Shown: piece by piece, positions 39,401-51,917 of the stretch | Layout of the letters: every line of letters begins with the position of its first letter | Position numbering within the stretch: position 1 is the stretch's first letter | DNA from: Paenibacillus taichungensis | GTDB lineage: Bacteria; Bacillota; Bacilli; Paenibacillales; Paenibacillaceae | NCBI RefSeq assembly: GCF_013359905.1 | Contig: NZ_JABMCC010000094.1 | Location: 1-64,000 of the forward strand | Direction of reading: 5' to 3' | Length of the DNA: 64,000 nt | The notes under the pieces: generated by a model | The model's database searches: none | The model's input: only the letters and a program-made list of their open reading frames with translations | What the model was told of the DNA's origin: nothing | Made by a program: the position numbers and the translations under genes

Positions 39401-39997
39401 TTAGATGCCCTGGGAACCTACGTTTTCGATAACTTTATCGATGATACCGTAATCAGCAGCTTCAGCAGCACTCATAAAGTAGTCACGATCTGTATCTTTC
39501 TCGATACGCTCCAGCGGTTGGCCTGAGCGCTCAGCGATGATGCGGTTCAACGTATCACGCATTTTCAGGATGCGGCGGGCACGAATTTCGATGTCCGAAG
39601 CTTGACCTTGCGCACCACCAAGTGGTTGGTGAATCATGATTTCGCTGTTAGGCAATGCAAAACGTTTACCTTTGGCACCTGCGTTCAAAAGGAATGCACC
39701 CATCGAAGCCGCCATACCTACACAGATGGTAGATACATCCGGTTTGATGAATTGCATTGTATCGTAAATTGCCATACCGGCTGTAATGGATCCGCCTGGG
39801 CTATTGATGTATAAGTGAATGTCTTTCTCCGGATCTTCCGCAGCTAGGAACAACATCTGTGCCATGATGGCATTCGCCACAACGTCATTTACATCACTGC
39901 CAAGGAAGATGATACGATCCTTCAGCAATCTGGAATAGATGTCATAGGCGCGCTCACCGCGGTTGCTCTGTTCAACGACCATTGGAATATAACTCAC
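39401..39997 (-). CDS. clpP: ATP-dependent Clp protease proteolytic subunit
   Basis: A 198-residue serine protease forming the ClpXP/ClpCP chamber. Catalytic triad: Ser98 in GMAASMG, His123 in MIHQPLGG and Asp172 in TDRDYFM. GAGGAGG-type ribosome binding site precedes the ATG. The promoter overlaps a perfect CtsR operator (see separate entries), so it belongs to the class III heat-shock regulon. Monocistronic. Confidence 0.98.
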   Translation of the reverse strand: MSYIPMVVEQSNRGERAYDIYSRLLKDRIIFLGSDVNDVVANAIMAQMLFLAAEDPEKDIHLYINSPGGSITAGMAIYDTMQFIKPDVSTICVGMAASMGAFLLNAGAKGKRFALPNSEIMIHQPLGGAQGQASDIEIRARRILKMRDTLNRIIAERSGQPLERIEKDTDRDYFMSAAEAADYGIIDKVIENVGSQGI

Positions 39998-40067
39998 GTG
40001 AAAAACCTCCTCGGAAATGTAAATGTTAAATTGGTGTTTATATATAAACTGTTACCGTATTACCCAC

Positions 40068-40096
40068 ATCATAAACAATTTCAAACAAAAAGTCAA
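40068..40096 (-). promoter_or_regulatory. Sigma-A promoter of clpP
   Basis: On the minus strand: TTGACT (complement of 40091-40096), a 17-nt spacer and TATGAT (complement of 40068-40073). About 70 nt before the clpP start. Confidence 0.85.
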
Positions 40097-40107
40097 AGAA
40101 AGTCAAA
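40091..40107. promoter_or_regulatory. CtsR operator
   Basis: AGTCAAAGAAAGTCAAA is an exact match to the CtsR direct heptad RGTCAAA-NAN-RGTCAAA. It overlaps the -35 box of the clpP promoter, as needed for repression. Confidence 0.93.
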
Positions 40108-40116
40108 CTAAGTTTT

Positions 40117-40141
40117 AAAAAAAAGAAACCTATTCGGTTTC
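40117..40141 (-). terminator. Terminator of tRNA-Arg
   Basis: Read on the minus strand: GAAACC-GAATA-GGTTTC followed by T8. It lies just downstream of the minus-strand tRNA-Arg and upstream of the clpP promoter. Confidence 0.88.
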
Positions 40142-40176
40142 ATTGGTTAAGAGTGTTATGAGCTACTAATTAAGAA

Positions 40177-40251
40177 TGGCGCGCCCGCCAAGAATCGAAC
40201 TTGGATCTCAGGCTTCGGAGGCCTACGTCATATCCATTGGACCACGGGCGC
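40177..40251 (-). tRNA. tRNA-Arg (CCG)
   Basis: On the minus strand the acceptor stem GCGCCCG (complement of 40245-40251) pairs with CGGGCGC. The anticodon loop is CTCCGAA (anticodon CCG), the T-arm is AAGTTCGATTCTT, the discriminator is G and CCA is encoded (40177-40179). Single-gene unit with its own terminator. Confidence 0.95.
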
Positions 40252-40620
40252 ACATTGATTATTGCTGCGAGCATAGTTGCTTAAAAGCAGTTTTGAAATA
40301 AAAGCTTCAAATATGTGACAGCAATAATGATTATAGCTCATGAACAATTGAATTGCAAGCAGATGTTCGCTGTTTTGGTTTGGAATACCCTGAAAATGAT
40401 CATGATGAAGATAAGTGGATAAAGAGCGCAAATAGGTAAATGCTAAAAGAGGTTTTGGACATGCCATATGAAAGACAATAGCAAGCAATATGTAGATGAG
40501 AATTTTACTTTGCTTCTATATATGGTATCGAACAGGTTGTTCTCGATCATGGGAGATTGATATTGTGAAAATAGGCGCGTACAAATGCCTGAAACGTGTC
40601 GAAATAACGCTTCGAAACAC

Positions 40621-40649
40621 TTGCATGTCGCGTCAGTTTTAGGTAGAAT
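40621..40649 (+). promoter_or_regulatory. Promoter of the cggR-gapA operon
   Basis: TTGCAT (40621-40626), 17-nt spacer, TAGAAT (40644-40649). The CggR operator begins 6 nt after the -10, as in B. subtilis. Confidence 0.65.
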
Positions 40650-40654
40650 AGACG

Positions 40655-40690
40655 TGGGACTTAAAAAGTTAACCCGGGACGTTTTAGGGC
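40655..40690 (+). promoter_or_regulatory. CggR operator
   Basis: Two spaced half-operators: TGGGAC-N6-AGTT, then N4, then CGGGAC-N6-GGGC. The spacing is that of the B. subtilis CggR site (CGGGAC-N6-TGTC-N4-CGGGAC-N6-TGTC); the TGTC parts are degenerate. It lies between promoter and cggR, where bound CggR would block elongation until fructose-1,6-bisphosphate releases it. Confidence 0.75.
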
Positions 40691-40734
40691 CATGAAAGAG
40701 AGCTTGGAACGAGAAGCTTGCGGGAGTGGAAAGC

Positions 40735-41760
40735 ATGCGAACGATTTTAGAAGTGCAAAAGCAGCTTCTGCCTGATCTCATGGATGTCTTGAAGAAGAGG
40801 TATACGATTCTGCGCCAGATCATGTTATCGGATGTGATCGGACGAAGAACGTTAGCTAATTCCATGCAGATGACCGAGCGGGTTCTGAGGGCTGAGACCG
40901 ATTTGTTAAAGGCTCAGGGACTTATTGAAATTGACAGTGCAGGGATGAAGATCAGTGAGGCAGGGCATGAATTGCTGCAGCAGTTGGAACCCGTCGCCAA
41001 AGAGCTGTTCGGATTATCCGAACTGGAAGAACGCATCAAGCAAGCCTACGGTCTGCAAAAGGTAGTTGTGGTTCCCGGCGATTCGGACATTTCTCCATTT
41101 GCCAAACGGGAGCTGGGCAGAGCCGGAGCGAAGGCTCTGGGTAATATTATGAGTGATAACGATGTTGTCGCCGTTACAGGCGGTTCAACAACGGCTGAAG
41201 TCGCTGAGCAATTGACTCCGCCAACATCGCTGAAAGGTGTCTGGTTTGTACCGGCACGCGGCGGGCTGGGAGAAAGCCTCGAAATTCAGGCCAACACGAT
41301 AGCATCCACGATGGCAAAACGGGTAGGAGCCCAATACAAACTCTTGCATGTACCGGATTTGCTTAGTGATCATGCCTACGAATCACTAATCCAGGACCCG
41401 AGTGTTCAGGAGATTCTGCAGCTGATCCGAAAATCGCGGATTGTCATTCATGGAATCGGTGATGCCGTAGAGATGGCACGGCGCCGCAAACTTGCGACAG
41501 AGATCATAGATGAACTCCAGGAGCAAGGGGCCGTATCGGAATCCTTCGGTTATTACTTTAATGATCAGGGTGAGGTGGTACATACCATGCTTACGCTGGG
41601 CATGCGACTCCAGGATATTGAACGAACCGATGTTGTGATTGGGATTGCAGGTGGCAAGAGCAAGGCTGCTGCCATACATTCTGTTCTTCGATTTGGTCAG
41701 GAAGATATTCTGATTATTGATGAGGCTGCTGCTGAAGTCATCGTCGCTGAAATGGAATAA
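40735..41760 (+). CDS. cggR: Central glycolytic genes regulator
   Basis: A 341-residue SorC-family repressor of the gapA operon. An N-terminal winged HTH (~18-70; RRTLANSMQMTERVLRAETD) is followed by the phosphosugar-binding domain (~100-341) that senses fructose-1,6-bisphosphate, with VAVTGGSTTAEVAEQL and GIAGGKSKAAAI. ATG 40735 is preferred over GTG 40726 since GGGAG precedes it by 8 nt. First gene of the operon and autoregulated through the operator above. Confidence 0.96.
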   Translation: MRTILEVQKQLLPDLMDVLKKRYTILRQIMLSDVIGRRTLANSMQMTERVLRAETDLLKAQGLIEIDSAGMKISEAGHELLQQLEPVAKELFGLSELEERIKQAYGLQKVVVVPGDSDISPFAKRELGRAGAKALGNIMSDNDVVAVTGGSTTAEVAEQLTPPTSLKGVWFVPARGGLGESLEIQANTIASTMAKRVGAQYKLLHVPDLLSDHAYESLIQDPSVQEILQLIRKSRIVIHGIGDAVEMARRRKLATEIIDELQEQGAVSESFGYYFNDQGEVVHTMLTLGMRLQDIERTDVVIGIAGGKSKAAAIHSVLRFGQEDILIIDEAAAEVIVAEME

Positions 41761-41774
41761 GGTTTATTTGCACC

Positions 41775-41807
41775 ACAACCATTGTTGTCTTGACGGACTT
41801 CACCGTC
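41775..41807 (+). other. Two small hairpins between cggR and gapA
   Basis: ACAAC-CATT-GTTGT (41775-41788) and GACGG-ACTTCA-CCGTC (41792-41807). In B. subtilis the cggR-gapA transcript is cut near here, leaving gapA mRNA more stable. These hairpins could mark such a site; no direct evidence. Confidence 0.3.
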
Positions 41808-41864
41808 TGTCTTGAATATATAAGCTTCATAAAAAATTAATCAAAACTTGGGAGGAACTTACTC

Positions 41865-42872
41865 ATGATTAAAGTAGGTATTAACGGTTTTGGACGTATT
41901 GGTCGTTTGGCATTCCGCCGTATTCAAAATGTAGAGGGCATTGAAGTTGTAGCAATCAACGACTTGACTGATGCTAAAATGCTGGCTCATTTGCTTAAAT
42001 ATGATACAACTCAAGGTCGCTTCGATGGCGATGTTGAAGTACACGATGGCTTCTTCAAAGTGAACGGCAAAGAAGTTAAAGTATTGGCTAACCGTAACCC
42101 AGAAGAACTTCCTTGGGGCGACCTGGGCGTAGATATCGTTCTGGAATGTACTGGTTTCTTCACAACTAAAGAAGCAGCTGAGAAACACTTGAAAGGTGGA
42201 GCTAAGAAAGTTGTTATCTCCGCACCAGCTACTGGCGACATGAAAACCATCGTTTACAACGTAAACCATGAAATCCTCGACGGTACTGAAACTGTAATCT
42301 CCGGCGCATCTTGCACAACTAACTGCCTGGCACCTATGGCAAAAACACTGCAAGACAAATTCGGAATCGTTCAAGGTTTGATGACTACAATTCACGCTTA
42401 CACTGGCGACCAAAACACATTGGATGCTCCACACCCTAAAGGTGACTTCCGTCGTGCTCGCGCAGCAGCTGAAAACATCATCCCTAACACAACTGGTGCT
42501 GCTAAAGCAATCGGTTTGGTTATTCCAGAACTGCAAGGCAAACTCGACGGTGCAGCTCAACGTGTACCAGTAGCTACTGGTTCCCTGACTGAGCTCGTGA
42601 CTGTATTGGGTAAAAAAGTTACTGCTGAAGAAGTTAACGCAGTAATGAAAGAAGCTTCCGATCCACAAACTTTCGGATACACAGAAGACGAAATCGTATC
42701 TTCCGATATCCAAGGTATCACTTTCGGTTCCCTGTTTGATGCAACTCAAACTAAAGTTCTGACTGTTGGCGACCAACAATTGGTTAAAACTGTAGCTTGG
42801 TATGACAATGAAATGTCCTACACTGCTCAACTGGTTCGCACTTTGGAGCACTTTGCAAAAATGATCAAGTAA
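41865..42872 (+). CDS. gapA: Glyceraldehyde-3-phosphate dehydrogenase, glycolytic
   Basis: A 335-residue NAD-dependent enzyme. NAD-binding [12 protein letters not shown] (7-18), catalytic Cys150 in [12 protein letters not shown] and the His in TIHAYTGDQ. Asp at position 33 (INDLTD) is the NAD-specific residue. GGGAGGAAC precedes the ATG. Codons are strongly optimised (GGT, AAA, GTT) like the other operon members, which creates long meaningless antisense frames. Confidence 0.98.
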   Translation: MIKVGINGFGRIGRLAFRRIQNVEGIEVVAINDLTDAKMLAHLLKYDTTQGRFDGDVEVHDGFFKVNGKEVKVLANRNPEELPWGDLGVDIVLECTGFFTTKEAAEKHLKGGAKKVVISAPATGDMKTIVYNVNHEILDGTETVISGASCTTNCLAPMAKTLQDKFGIVQGLMTTIHAYTGDQNTLDAPHPKGDFRRARAAAENIIPNTTGAAKAIGLVIPELQGKLDGAAQRVPVATGSLTELVTVLGKKVTAEEVNAVMKEASDPQTFGYTEDEIVSSDIQGITFGSLFDATQTKVLTVGDQQLVKTVAWYDNEMSYTAQLVRTLEHFAKMIK

Positions 42873-42887
42873 TATCTGCAATAACAT

Positions 42888-42923
42888 AGAGCGGAAACAG
42901 ATGCTATTGTTTCCGCTCTTTAT
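42888..42923 (+). terminator. Hairpin between gapA and pgk
   Basis: Perfect 12-bp stem AGAGCGGAAACA / TGTTTCCGCTCT. The following sequence (TTATATATC) is only weakly T-rich, so it may attenuate or stabilise the gapA transcript instead of ending it fully. Confidence 0.6.
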
Positions 42924-43021
42924 ATATCAACATTTTGCAAATTTCTCAAAAACACCAGGATTGACAAGGGATTTGGGCCCTTGATTGATCCACCAAATAC
43001 ATGGGTGCGGAGGAAATACAG

Positions 43022-44203
43022 ATGAACAAAAAAAGTGTACGTGATATCGAATTGACAGGAAAACGGGCTTTTGTCCGTGTAGATTTTAATGTGCCGCTCG
43101 AAGATGGTAAAATTACAGATGACAAACGTATTCGTGCCACGCTTCCTACGATTAACTACTTGATCGAAAAAGGCGCTAAAGTTATTTTGGCAAGCCACAT
43201 GGGTCGTCCAAAAGGCGAAGTGGTTGAATCCATGCGTTTGACTCCTGCTGCTGAGCGTTTGTCCGAATTGCTCGGCAAAAAAGTCGTTAAAGCGGATGAT
43301 TCCGTTGGCGAAACAGTAAAAGCACAAATCGCTGAACTGAACAACGGCGACGTATTGTTGCTTGAGAACGTTCGTTTCCACGCAGGCGAAGAGAAAAACG
43401 ATCCGGAACTCGCTAAACAATTTGCAGAACTGGCTGACGTATTCGTTAACGATGCATTCGGCGCAGCTCACAGAGCACACGCTTCGACAGAAGGTATCGC
43501 TCACCTGTTGCCAGCAGTATCCGGTCTGTTGATGGAGAAAGAACTTGAAGTGTTGGGCAAAGCAATCTCCAACCCTGAGCGTCCTTTCACAGCAATTATC
43601 GGTGGTTCCAAAGTTAAAGACAAAATCGATGTGATCGACAACCTGTTGAACATTGCAGACAACGTAATCATCGGTGGCGGTCTTTCCTACACATTCATGA
43701 AGGCTCAAGGTTATGAAGTAGGTCAATCCCTGCTGGATGAGTCCAAACTGGATGTAGCTCTGGGCTTTATTGAAAAAGCGAAAAAACTGGGTAAAAACTT
43801 CTATCTGCCAGTTGATATCGTTATCTCCGACGACTTCAGTGCGAACGCAAACACGAAGATTGTTGAAGTTGGCGACATTCCTGCAGATTGGGAAGGTATC
43901 GACATCGGTCCTAAAACACGTGAGATCTATGCTGACGTTGTTAAAAACTCCAAACTCGTTGTATGGAACGGACCAATGGGCGTATTCGAAATCGAGCCTT
44001 TCTCCCACGGTACTCGTGCAGTAGCGGAAGCTTGTGCTGAGACATCGGCATACACCATCATTGGTGGCGGTGACTCCGCAGCAGCAGCTGAGAAGTTCAA
44101 ATTGGCTGACAAAATGGACCACATCTCTACAGGTGGCGGTGCATCGCTCGAGTTCATGGAAGGCAAAGTGCTTCCTGGCGTAGTTGCATTGAACGACAAG
44201 TAA
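43022..44203 (+). CDS. pgk: Phosphoglycerate kinase
   Basis: A 393-residue two-domain enzyme. Signature [12 protein letters not shown] near the N-terminus, substrate-binding HMGRPKGE, hinge and C-terminal nucleotide site [11 protein letters not shown] with [17 protein letters not shown] 43022 is chosen since GGAGG lies 8 nt upstream; the upstream ATG 43001 lacks a site. Central gene of the glycolytic operon. Confidence 0.98.
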   Translation: MNKKSVRDIELTGKRAFVRVDFNVPLEDGKITDDKRIRATLPTINYLIEKGAKVILASHMGRPKGEVVESMRLTPAAERLSELLGKKVVKADDSVGETVKAQIAELNNGDVLLLENVRFHAGEEKNDPELAKQFAELADVFVNDAFGAAHRAHASTEGIAHLLPAVSGLLMEKELEVLGKAISNPERPFTAIIGGSKVKDKIDVIDNLLNIADNVIIGGGLSYTFMKAQGYEVGQSLLDESKLDVALGFIEKAKKLGKNFYLPVDIVISDDFSANANTKIVEVGDIPADWEGIDIGPKTREIYADVVKNSKLVVWNGPMGVFEIEPFSHGTRAVAEACAETSAYTIIGGGDSAAAAEKFKLADKMDHISTGGGASLEFMEGKVLPGVVALNDK

Positions 44204-44988
<785 letters not shown>

Positions 44989-44989
<1 letters not shown>

Positions 44990-46533
44990 TGACAGCTCCA
45001 AAACCTGTAGCACTGATCATTATGGACGGCTTTGGTCTTCGTAACACGGAGGAAGGCAACGCGGTAGCGCAAGCCAAGAAACCGAACTATGACCGTTTTA
45101 TGAGCCAATTCCCACATACAACTCTCACTGCTTGCGGTGAAGCTGTAGGTTTGCCGGAAGGGCAAATGGGGAACTCCGAGGTAGGTCACCTGAACATTGG
45201 TGCCGGCCGGATCGTATACCAGGATTTGACTCGTATTTCCAAATCGATTCGTGACGGTGAATTTTACGATAATGAGACACTCGTTAAAGCTGTTCGCGAA
45301 GCGAAACAAAACGGTAAAAAGCTTCACTTGTATGGTTTGTTGTCCGATGGCGGCGTACATAGTCACATCGACCACTTGTTCGCTATGCTGGATCTCGCCA
45401 AAAAAGAAGAAATGAATGACGTATACATTCATGCCTTTATGGATGGCCGTGATGTTATGCCAGATAGCGGTAAAGAGTTCATGCAGAAGCTGATTGCCAA
45501 AATCGAGGAAGTCGGTGTAGGACAAATCGCAACGGTTCAAGGTCGCTACTATGCGATGGACCGTGACAAACGTTGGGAACGTGTTGAGAAATCATATCGT
45601 GCCATCGTTTATGGTGATGGACCGAAATACACTGATCCACTCAAAGCGGTTGAAGAATCGTATGAAAAATCCGTATTTGACGAATTCGTTGAACCAACGG
45701 TTATCGTTAAAGCAGATGGCCAGCCGGTAGGTTTGGTGGAGAGCGGCGATTCCGTCATTTTCCTCAACTTCCGTCCTGACCGTGCGATCCAACTGTCGCA
45801 AGTATTCACGAACCAGGATTTCCGTGGTTTCGACCGTGGTCCGAAGTTCCCTGTGGGCTTGCACTTCGTGTGCCTGACCTTGTTCAGTGAGACCGTTGAA
45901 GGCTATGTGGCGTACTCGCCTAAAAACCTCGACAACACGCTGGGTGAAGTTCTGGTACAGAATAACAAGAAACAATTGCGTATTGCAGAAACCGAGAAAT
46001 ACCCGCACGTAACCTTCTTCTTCAGCGGCGGCCGTGATGTTGAGCTTCCGGGCGAAACACGCGTGCTGATCAACTCACCAAAAGTTGCAACGTACGACTT
46101 GCAACCGGAGATGAGCGCGTATGAAGTAGCTGACGCATGTGTTCGCGAGATTGAAGCAGACAAACATGATGCCATCATTCTGAACTTTGCTAACCCTGAT
46201 ATGGTTGGACACTCCGGCATGCTGGAGCCTACGATTAAGGCAGTAGAAGTAACAGATGAATGTATGGGCCGTGTTGTAGATGCAGTACTCGCTAAAGGCG
46301 GCGTTGTGTTGATTACTGCGGATCATGGTAACGCGGATATGGTGTTCGATGAGCAAGGACGTCCGTTCACGGCTCACACAACGAACCCAGTTCCATTCAT
46401 CGTTACAGATGCTAACGTTACCCTGCGTGAAGGCGGAATCCTCGCAGATATCGCTCCAACGATTCTTGACTTGATGCAATTGCCTAAACCGGAAGAAATG
46501 ACAGGTACATCCGTCATCGCTACCCGTAAATAA
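44989..46533 (+). CDS. gpmI: 2,3-bisphosphoglycerate-independent phosphoglycerate mutase
   Basis: A 514-residue manganese enzyme of the alkaline-phosphatase superfamily. The catalytic Ser is in [14 protein letters not shown], metal-binding residues in [21 protein letters not shown] and [10 protein letters not shown]. Starts within the tpiA stop codon. A 240-nt gap with structured repeat copy C follows, before eno. Confidence 0.98.
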
Positions 46534-46539
46534 TATAAT

Positions 46540-46741
46540 TTTAATAGGTTATTGAATAAGACCTAAGTTGTACCTTAACGAAGCGGGCAGAACCGATCTG
46601 TAGAAGCGAAGCGTTCGCCTTTATCACATGATTTCAACTTATAAAAATAAGTTCAAAGAAATCAGGGGATAACAGCGATCGGAAGACGGTACTGCATGCG
46701 GAGTGGCCTGGTGCAACTCAACTATTCTGAACGTATTAAAA
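46540..46741 (+). repeat. Structured ~200-nt element, copy C (gpmI-eno gap)
   Basis: The core AAGCGAAGCGTTCGCCTTTA and GGGATAACAGCGATCGGAAG is almost identical to copies A and B, but most helices use different bases that still pair: outer TTTTAATA..TTG.ACC with GGT.CAA..TATTAAAA; GCAG.ACCG.TCT with AGACGGT.CTGC; TGATTTC with GAAATCA; apical AACTTA with TAAGTT. It ends 32 nt before the eno ATG and is in the same orientation as transcription. Confidence 0.85.
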
Positions 46742-46758
46742 TAAAATTCCACATTTAA

Positions 46759-48060
<1,302 letters not shown>

Positions 48061-48111
48061 GTTGTCTTACGACAACTCACGGGCAAGCCGGGTAACCGGC
48101 TTGTCTTTTTT
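48061..48111 (+). terminator. Terminator of the glycolytic operon
   Basis: A small GTTGTC/GACAAC hairpin directly after the stop is followed by a strong CAAGCCGG-GTAA-CCGGCTTG stem and a T-run. Confidence 0.93.
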
Positions 48112-48277
48112 ATTAATTTTATTTTAATTACTTAAAGATTAAATGCTTGAAAATGTTTGCTGTATCTCAGTAACTGAGGAAATGCCACTACTTGTATCAC
48201 GTTAATAGCTGTGTTACAATTAAAGTAACTGTTTTTATGGTGAGATGTTATGCCCACATGGGTAGGAGGTGGAAAGA

Positions 48278-48511
48278 ATGGATATTGCTTTGAAATTGCT
48301 GCTCGTGGTGTTTTCGATCGGTCTAATCACTGTAGTATTGCTGCAGCACGGGAAAAGCGCTGGTTTGGCGGGTGCCATCTCCGGTGGTGCGGAACATCTT
48401 TTCGGTAAAACGAAAGCGCGCGGACTGGATCTTTTCCTGCAACGTGCAACAGTTGTACTGGGTGCAGGATTCTTCATTTTGTCTATCATCGTTACGGTTG
48501 TCTCCAAGTAA
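48278..48511 (+). CDS. secG: Preprotein translocase subunit SecG
   Basis: A 77-residue membrane protein with two hydrophobic helices ([19 protein letters not shown] and [19 protein letters not shown]) and the conserved intervening loop [20 protein letters not shown]. It assists SecYE in protein export. ATG 48278 is set by TAGGAGGTGG. In Bacilli secG commonly precedes rnr and smpB, as here. Confidence 0.96.
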   Translation: MDIALKLLLVVFSIGLITVVLLQHGKSAGLAGAISGGAEHLFGKTKARGLDLFLQRATVVLGAGFFILSIIVTVVSK

Positions 48512-48962
48512 GAGCTGGAGTGCCTGATGTAACGCGATAGTTTCGAGCAGGAACGCTTGAATGATTAACCTTCGTTTCGAGAAGAAACGGAGGTTTTTTA
48601 ATAAATTCATCCATGACCAGTCTTTTCCAATGAACCACATGATTCTGATCTTCGATATCTTCTCACTTCCGTTCGGTTACCTTCCTACATATTCGCCCTG
48701 TTCTGGGCCGATTCTTTTCTGTCTTTTCGAGAGCAAAACACATGTAGCATAAATGCTGTTATGATGCATGAAAGCGCGGTTATGCAAGGGGCCATGAATG
48801 CTTGGTTTATTTTGCAGGGTACGGATGCGCCGGATTGAATTCGTGTATACTAGGGTATGAGATAGTGAGGCCTGTGTTAAATGGCTTTTCTATTTGTAAG
48901 GTTTCCGATACATAGAGAGATGAGACAAGATTACACTTTTATGTTTCCCGAGGTGAATATTA
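48512..48962 (+). other. Gap between secG and rnr
   Basis: 451 nt. After the secG terminator (48567-48599) there is no credible gene. A TATACT box near 48846 could belong to an rnr promoter, but I cannot place a matching -35. Confidence 0.5.
48567..48599 (+). terminator. Terminator after secG
   Basis: AACCTTCGTTTC pairs with GAAACGGAGGTT, followed by T-run. Confidence 0.88.
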
Positions 48963-51737
48963 ATGATAACAGAACAACAATTGCTCGACTTCATGCGGGA
49001 AACCGCTTATAAACCGATGACTTATCAGGAACTGGAACAGCACTTCGAGATTGAAGATGCGGCTGATTTCAAAGCCTTTTTAATTATGCTTAATACGCTG
49101 GAGGAATCCGGCAAAGTTTTGCTGACCCGCAATAACCGCTACGGTATGCCAGAACGTATGGATTTGGTGCGCGGACGTTTGCAGGCTCATGCAAAGGGGT
49201 TTGCTTTCCTCATCCCTGAGGATCGGGAACACCCGGATGTGTACATCCACGCTAACGATATGAAAAGCGCGATGAACGGCGATACGGTATTTGTTAAGGT
49301 TACTTCTCAAGGGCCTTCTGGTGGGCGTTTGGAGGGTGAGATTGTCCGTATTGTTACCCGTGCGGTCACGCAAGTGGTCGGTGTATTCCAAAGCCACGAG
49401 GTTTATGGCTTCGTCATTCCGGACGACAAGCGGATTAACCGGGATATCTTCATCCCGCGTACGAACTTTAATGGAGCTGTTGATGGGCAAAAAGTTGTTG
49501 CAAAAATCGTCAGCTATCCAGAGGGCCGGGCAGCAGCAGAAGGTGAAGTGATCGAGATTCTCGGTCATAAGGATGAGCCGGGTATTGATATTTTGTCCGT
49601 AATCCGTAAACATCAGCTGCCTGAAGCCTTCCCGGATGAAGTGGTGGAAGAAGCGGAAAAAGCACCGGATGCCATTACGGAAGAAGAAATTATCCAGCAA
49701 GGTCGCCGTGATCTGCGTGGACTTAATATCGTTACGATTGATGGCGAAGACGCGAAGGATCTCGATGACGCTGTCAATGTGGAGAAACTGCCTAACGGTA
49801 ACTACCGTCTGGGCGTTCATATTGCCGATGTAGGCTATTATGTGCAGGAAAACTCCAAGTTGGACCAGGAAGCTTACAACCGAGGATGCAGCGTGTATCT
49901 GGTGGACCGTGTTATTCCGATGCTTCCGCAACGGTTGTCCAACGGGATCTGTAGTTTGAACCCACAAGTAGATCGCTTGACCCTTTCTTGTGAGATGGAA
50001 TTCAACGACCAGATGAAGGTTGTGAAACACGACATTTTCACAAGTGTGATCAAGACCAAAGAACGGATGACGTATTCCAATGTTCGTAAAATTCTTGAAG
50101 GTGAAGAGCCTGAATTGTTGGAGCGTTACAAGGACCTGGTGGATGATTTCCACTTGATGAAAGAGATTGCCTTGAAGCTTCGTGCGATGCGTATGCGCCG
50201 CGGTGCGGTTGACTTTGATTTTGAAGAATCCAAAATCATCGTGGATGAAGAATGCAAACCAGTGGATATCGTGAAACGGGAGCGTTCGATTGCGGAGCAA
50301 ATTATTGAGGAATTCATGCTGGCAGCCAATGAAACAGTAGCGGAGCATTTCCACTGGTTGAAGGTTCCGTTCATCTATCGTGTGCATGAAGATCCAGATC
50401 AGGAAAAACTGCAAAATTTTCTCGCCTTTGCGGCGAATTTCGGACACCACGTCAAGGGACGTGGCAACGCGATTCATCCACGGGCGCTTCAATCCCTTCT
50501 TGAGGATATTAAAGAAACGAAAGAACAGACGGTTATCAGTACAATGATGCTGCGTTCCATGAAACAGGCGAAGTATGATTCTGAAATGTCAGGTCACTTT
50601 GGCCTCGCGGCAGAATTCTATAGTCACTTCACATCACCGATCCGTCGTTATCCCGATCTCGTCATTCACCGTGTTATTCGGGAAGTAATTGAGAACAATG
50701 GGGCCTTGCCTGAGAACCGTCAGGAGTATTTGGCTGGGCGTATGGCCGATATTGCGCAACAGTCTTCGGAACGTGAGCGTGTGGCGGTTGAAGCTGAGCG
50801 GGATACAGAGAAAATGAAGAAAGCCGAGTACATGCTCGATAAAGTCGGCGAAGAGTTCGAAGGCATGATCAGCAGTGTTACCAGCTTCGGTATGTTCATT
50901 GAACTGGAGAATACGGTAGAAGGTCTGATTCGCCTGAGTGCGCTCACAGACGACTATTACCATTTTGATGATCAACATATGGCTCTGATTGGCGAACGCA
51001 CCTCCAAGGTCTTCCGCATCGGTGATGAGGTGAAGATTCGTGTGGCGCGTGTGAGCATGGAAGAGTACACGATTGACTTTGAAATGGTCGACATGAAACC
51101 TCGCGGCGAACGTCCTGGTGGCTTCACTGGTGGACGTGGAGGTAAAGGTGGACGTCCTGCTGGTGGAGGACGCGGTGGCGCGAAGAGTGGTTCCGGTGGA
51201 TTCAGTGGCTCACGTGGTGGTAAAGGTGCCCCAACTGGTACTGGAGGCAGCCGTGGTGGCAGATCTGCCGATGAAAGCAGCAAAGGCGGCCGTGGCGGTC
51301 GTAGCGGAGCTTCGAACACAGCCGGAAGCGCGGGTGGCAAAGGTGGCGGCAAACCGAGAGGAGAGCGTCGTGCTGGAGATACTGGCGGATCAGCTGGCCG
51401 GAGCAAGGGAGCGGTAAGCTTTGGTTTTGGATCTGGCAAAGGTGGTTATAGCTCTACCGCAGGTGGTCAGGAAGGCACTTCAGCTAGTGGACAAGGGAAT
51501 GCTCTGAACAGCGGCAGCAGTCGTGGTGAAGGAAGCTTCAAATCCGGTAAAGGCGGAGGTAAAGGTGGCAAAGGCGGTAGTGGACGCAAAAACACCTCAC
51601 CTAGCGGTGTGTTTATTGGAGAAGGAGCTACACCAGGCGGTGTTCAGGAAGGTGGAGCACCACGCCGTAAGCGCAAAAAGAATAAAGGTGCACCTGCCAA
51701 CGGAACGGCGGCTTTTGTACGGAAGAAGAAAAAGTAA
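48963..51737 (+). CDS. rnr: Ribonuclease R with long Gly-rich C-terminal tail
   Basis: A 924-residue 3'-5' exoribonuclease that digests structured RNA and works with tmRNA/SmpB. Order: N-terminal winged HTH (1-70), cold-shock OB domains (~75-230), RNB catalytic domain (~250-580) with the acidic cluster [13 protein letters not shown]1 domain (~635-710). Residues ~716-924 are low-complexity, dominated by Gly, Lys, Arg and Ser (repeated [16 protein letters not shown]) and end in RKKKK. Usual Bacillus length is ~780, so this tail is unusually long. It probably binds RNA or ribosomes (inference). smpB follows. Confidence 0.96.
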   Translation: MITEQQLLDFMRETAYKPMTYQELEQHFEIEDAADFKAFLIMLNTLEESGKVLLTRNNRYGMPERMDLVRGRLQAHAKGFAFLIPEDREHPDVYIHANDMKSAMNGDTVFVKVTSQGPSGGRLEGEIVRIVTRAVTQVVGVFQSHEVYGFVIPDDKRINRDIFIPRTNFNGAVDGQKVVAKIVSYPEGRAAAEGEVIEILGHKDEPGIDILSVIRKHQLPEAFPDEVVEEAEKAPDAITEEEIIQQGRRDLRGLNIVTIDGEDAKDLDDAVNVEKLPNGNYRLGVHIADVGYYVQENSKLDQEAYNRGCSVYLVDRVIPMLPQRLSNGICSLNPQVDRLTLSCEMEFNDQMKVVKHDIFTSVIKTKERMTYSNVRKILEGEEPELLERYKDLVDDFHLMKEIALKLRAMRMRRGAVDFDFEESKIIVDEECKPVDIVKRERSIAEQIIEEFMLAANETVAEHFHWLKVPFIYRVHEDPDQEKLQNFLAFAANFGHHVKGRGNAIHPRALQSLLEDIKETKEQTVISTMMLRSMKQAKYDSEMSGHFGLAAEFYSHFTSPIRRYPDLVIHRVIREVIENNGALPENRQEYLAGRMADIAQQSSERERVAVEAERDTEKMKKAEYMLDKVGEEFEGMISSVTSFGMFIELENTVEGLIRLSALTDDYYHFDDQHMALIGERTSKVFRIGDEVKIRVARVSMEEYTIDFEMVDMKPRGERPGGFTGGRGGKGGRPAGGGRGGAKSGSGGFSGSRGGKGAPTGTGGSRGGRSADESSKGGRGGRSGASNTAGSAGGKGGGKPRGERRAGDTGGSAGRSKGAVSFGFGSGKGGYSSTAGGQEGTSASGQGNALNSGSSRGEGSFKSGKGGGKGGKGGSGRKNTSPSGVFIGEGATPGGVQEGGAPRRKRKKNKGAPANGTAAFVRKKKK

Positions 51738-51917
51738 ACGCGTTTCGCTGAACATGAAATGAGTGTAATGAGAAGGGGCGGCGCAGACCGCCCCTTTCTT
51801 GATTTTAACAGCGGTCCTTGCTACAATTAAGGTCTGGCATGTGGTACCTGAGGAAATGTGTGGTGCGCTGCTGTAGAGCATAGGTACCGGCTTATTTTAC
51901 GGAGAAGGAGTGAGGAC

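Larger units (their letters stand above)
40252..40734 (+). other. Region between tRNA-Arg and cggR
   Basis: 483 nt without a supportable gene. The right end carries the glycolytic promoter and CggR operator described separately. The left ~350 nt includes the tRNA-Arg promoter region and shows nothing else I can name. Confidence 0.6.

Noticed and set aside
41859..44122. Long antisense frames opposite gapA and pgk (342 and 400 codons), with similar ones opposite gpmI, eno and rnr
   Set aside because: They arise because the sense genes use very biased codons that avoid stops on the other strand. The translations are Cys/Phe/His-rich, resemble no protein and have no ribosome binding sites.
46665..46684. 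GGGATAACAG in the repeat core as a 23S rRNA fragment or I-SceI-like homing site
   Set aside because: The shared stretch is only ten bases, and the flanks do not continue the rRNA or homing-site sequence; likely coincidence.
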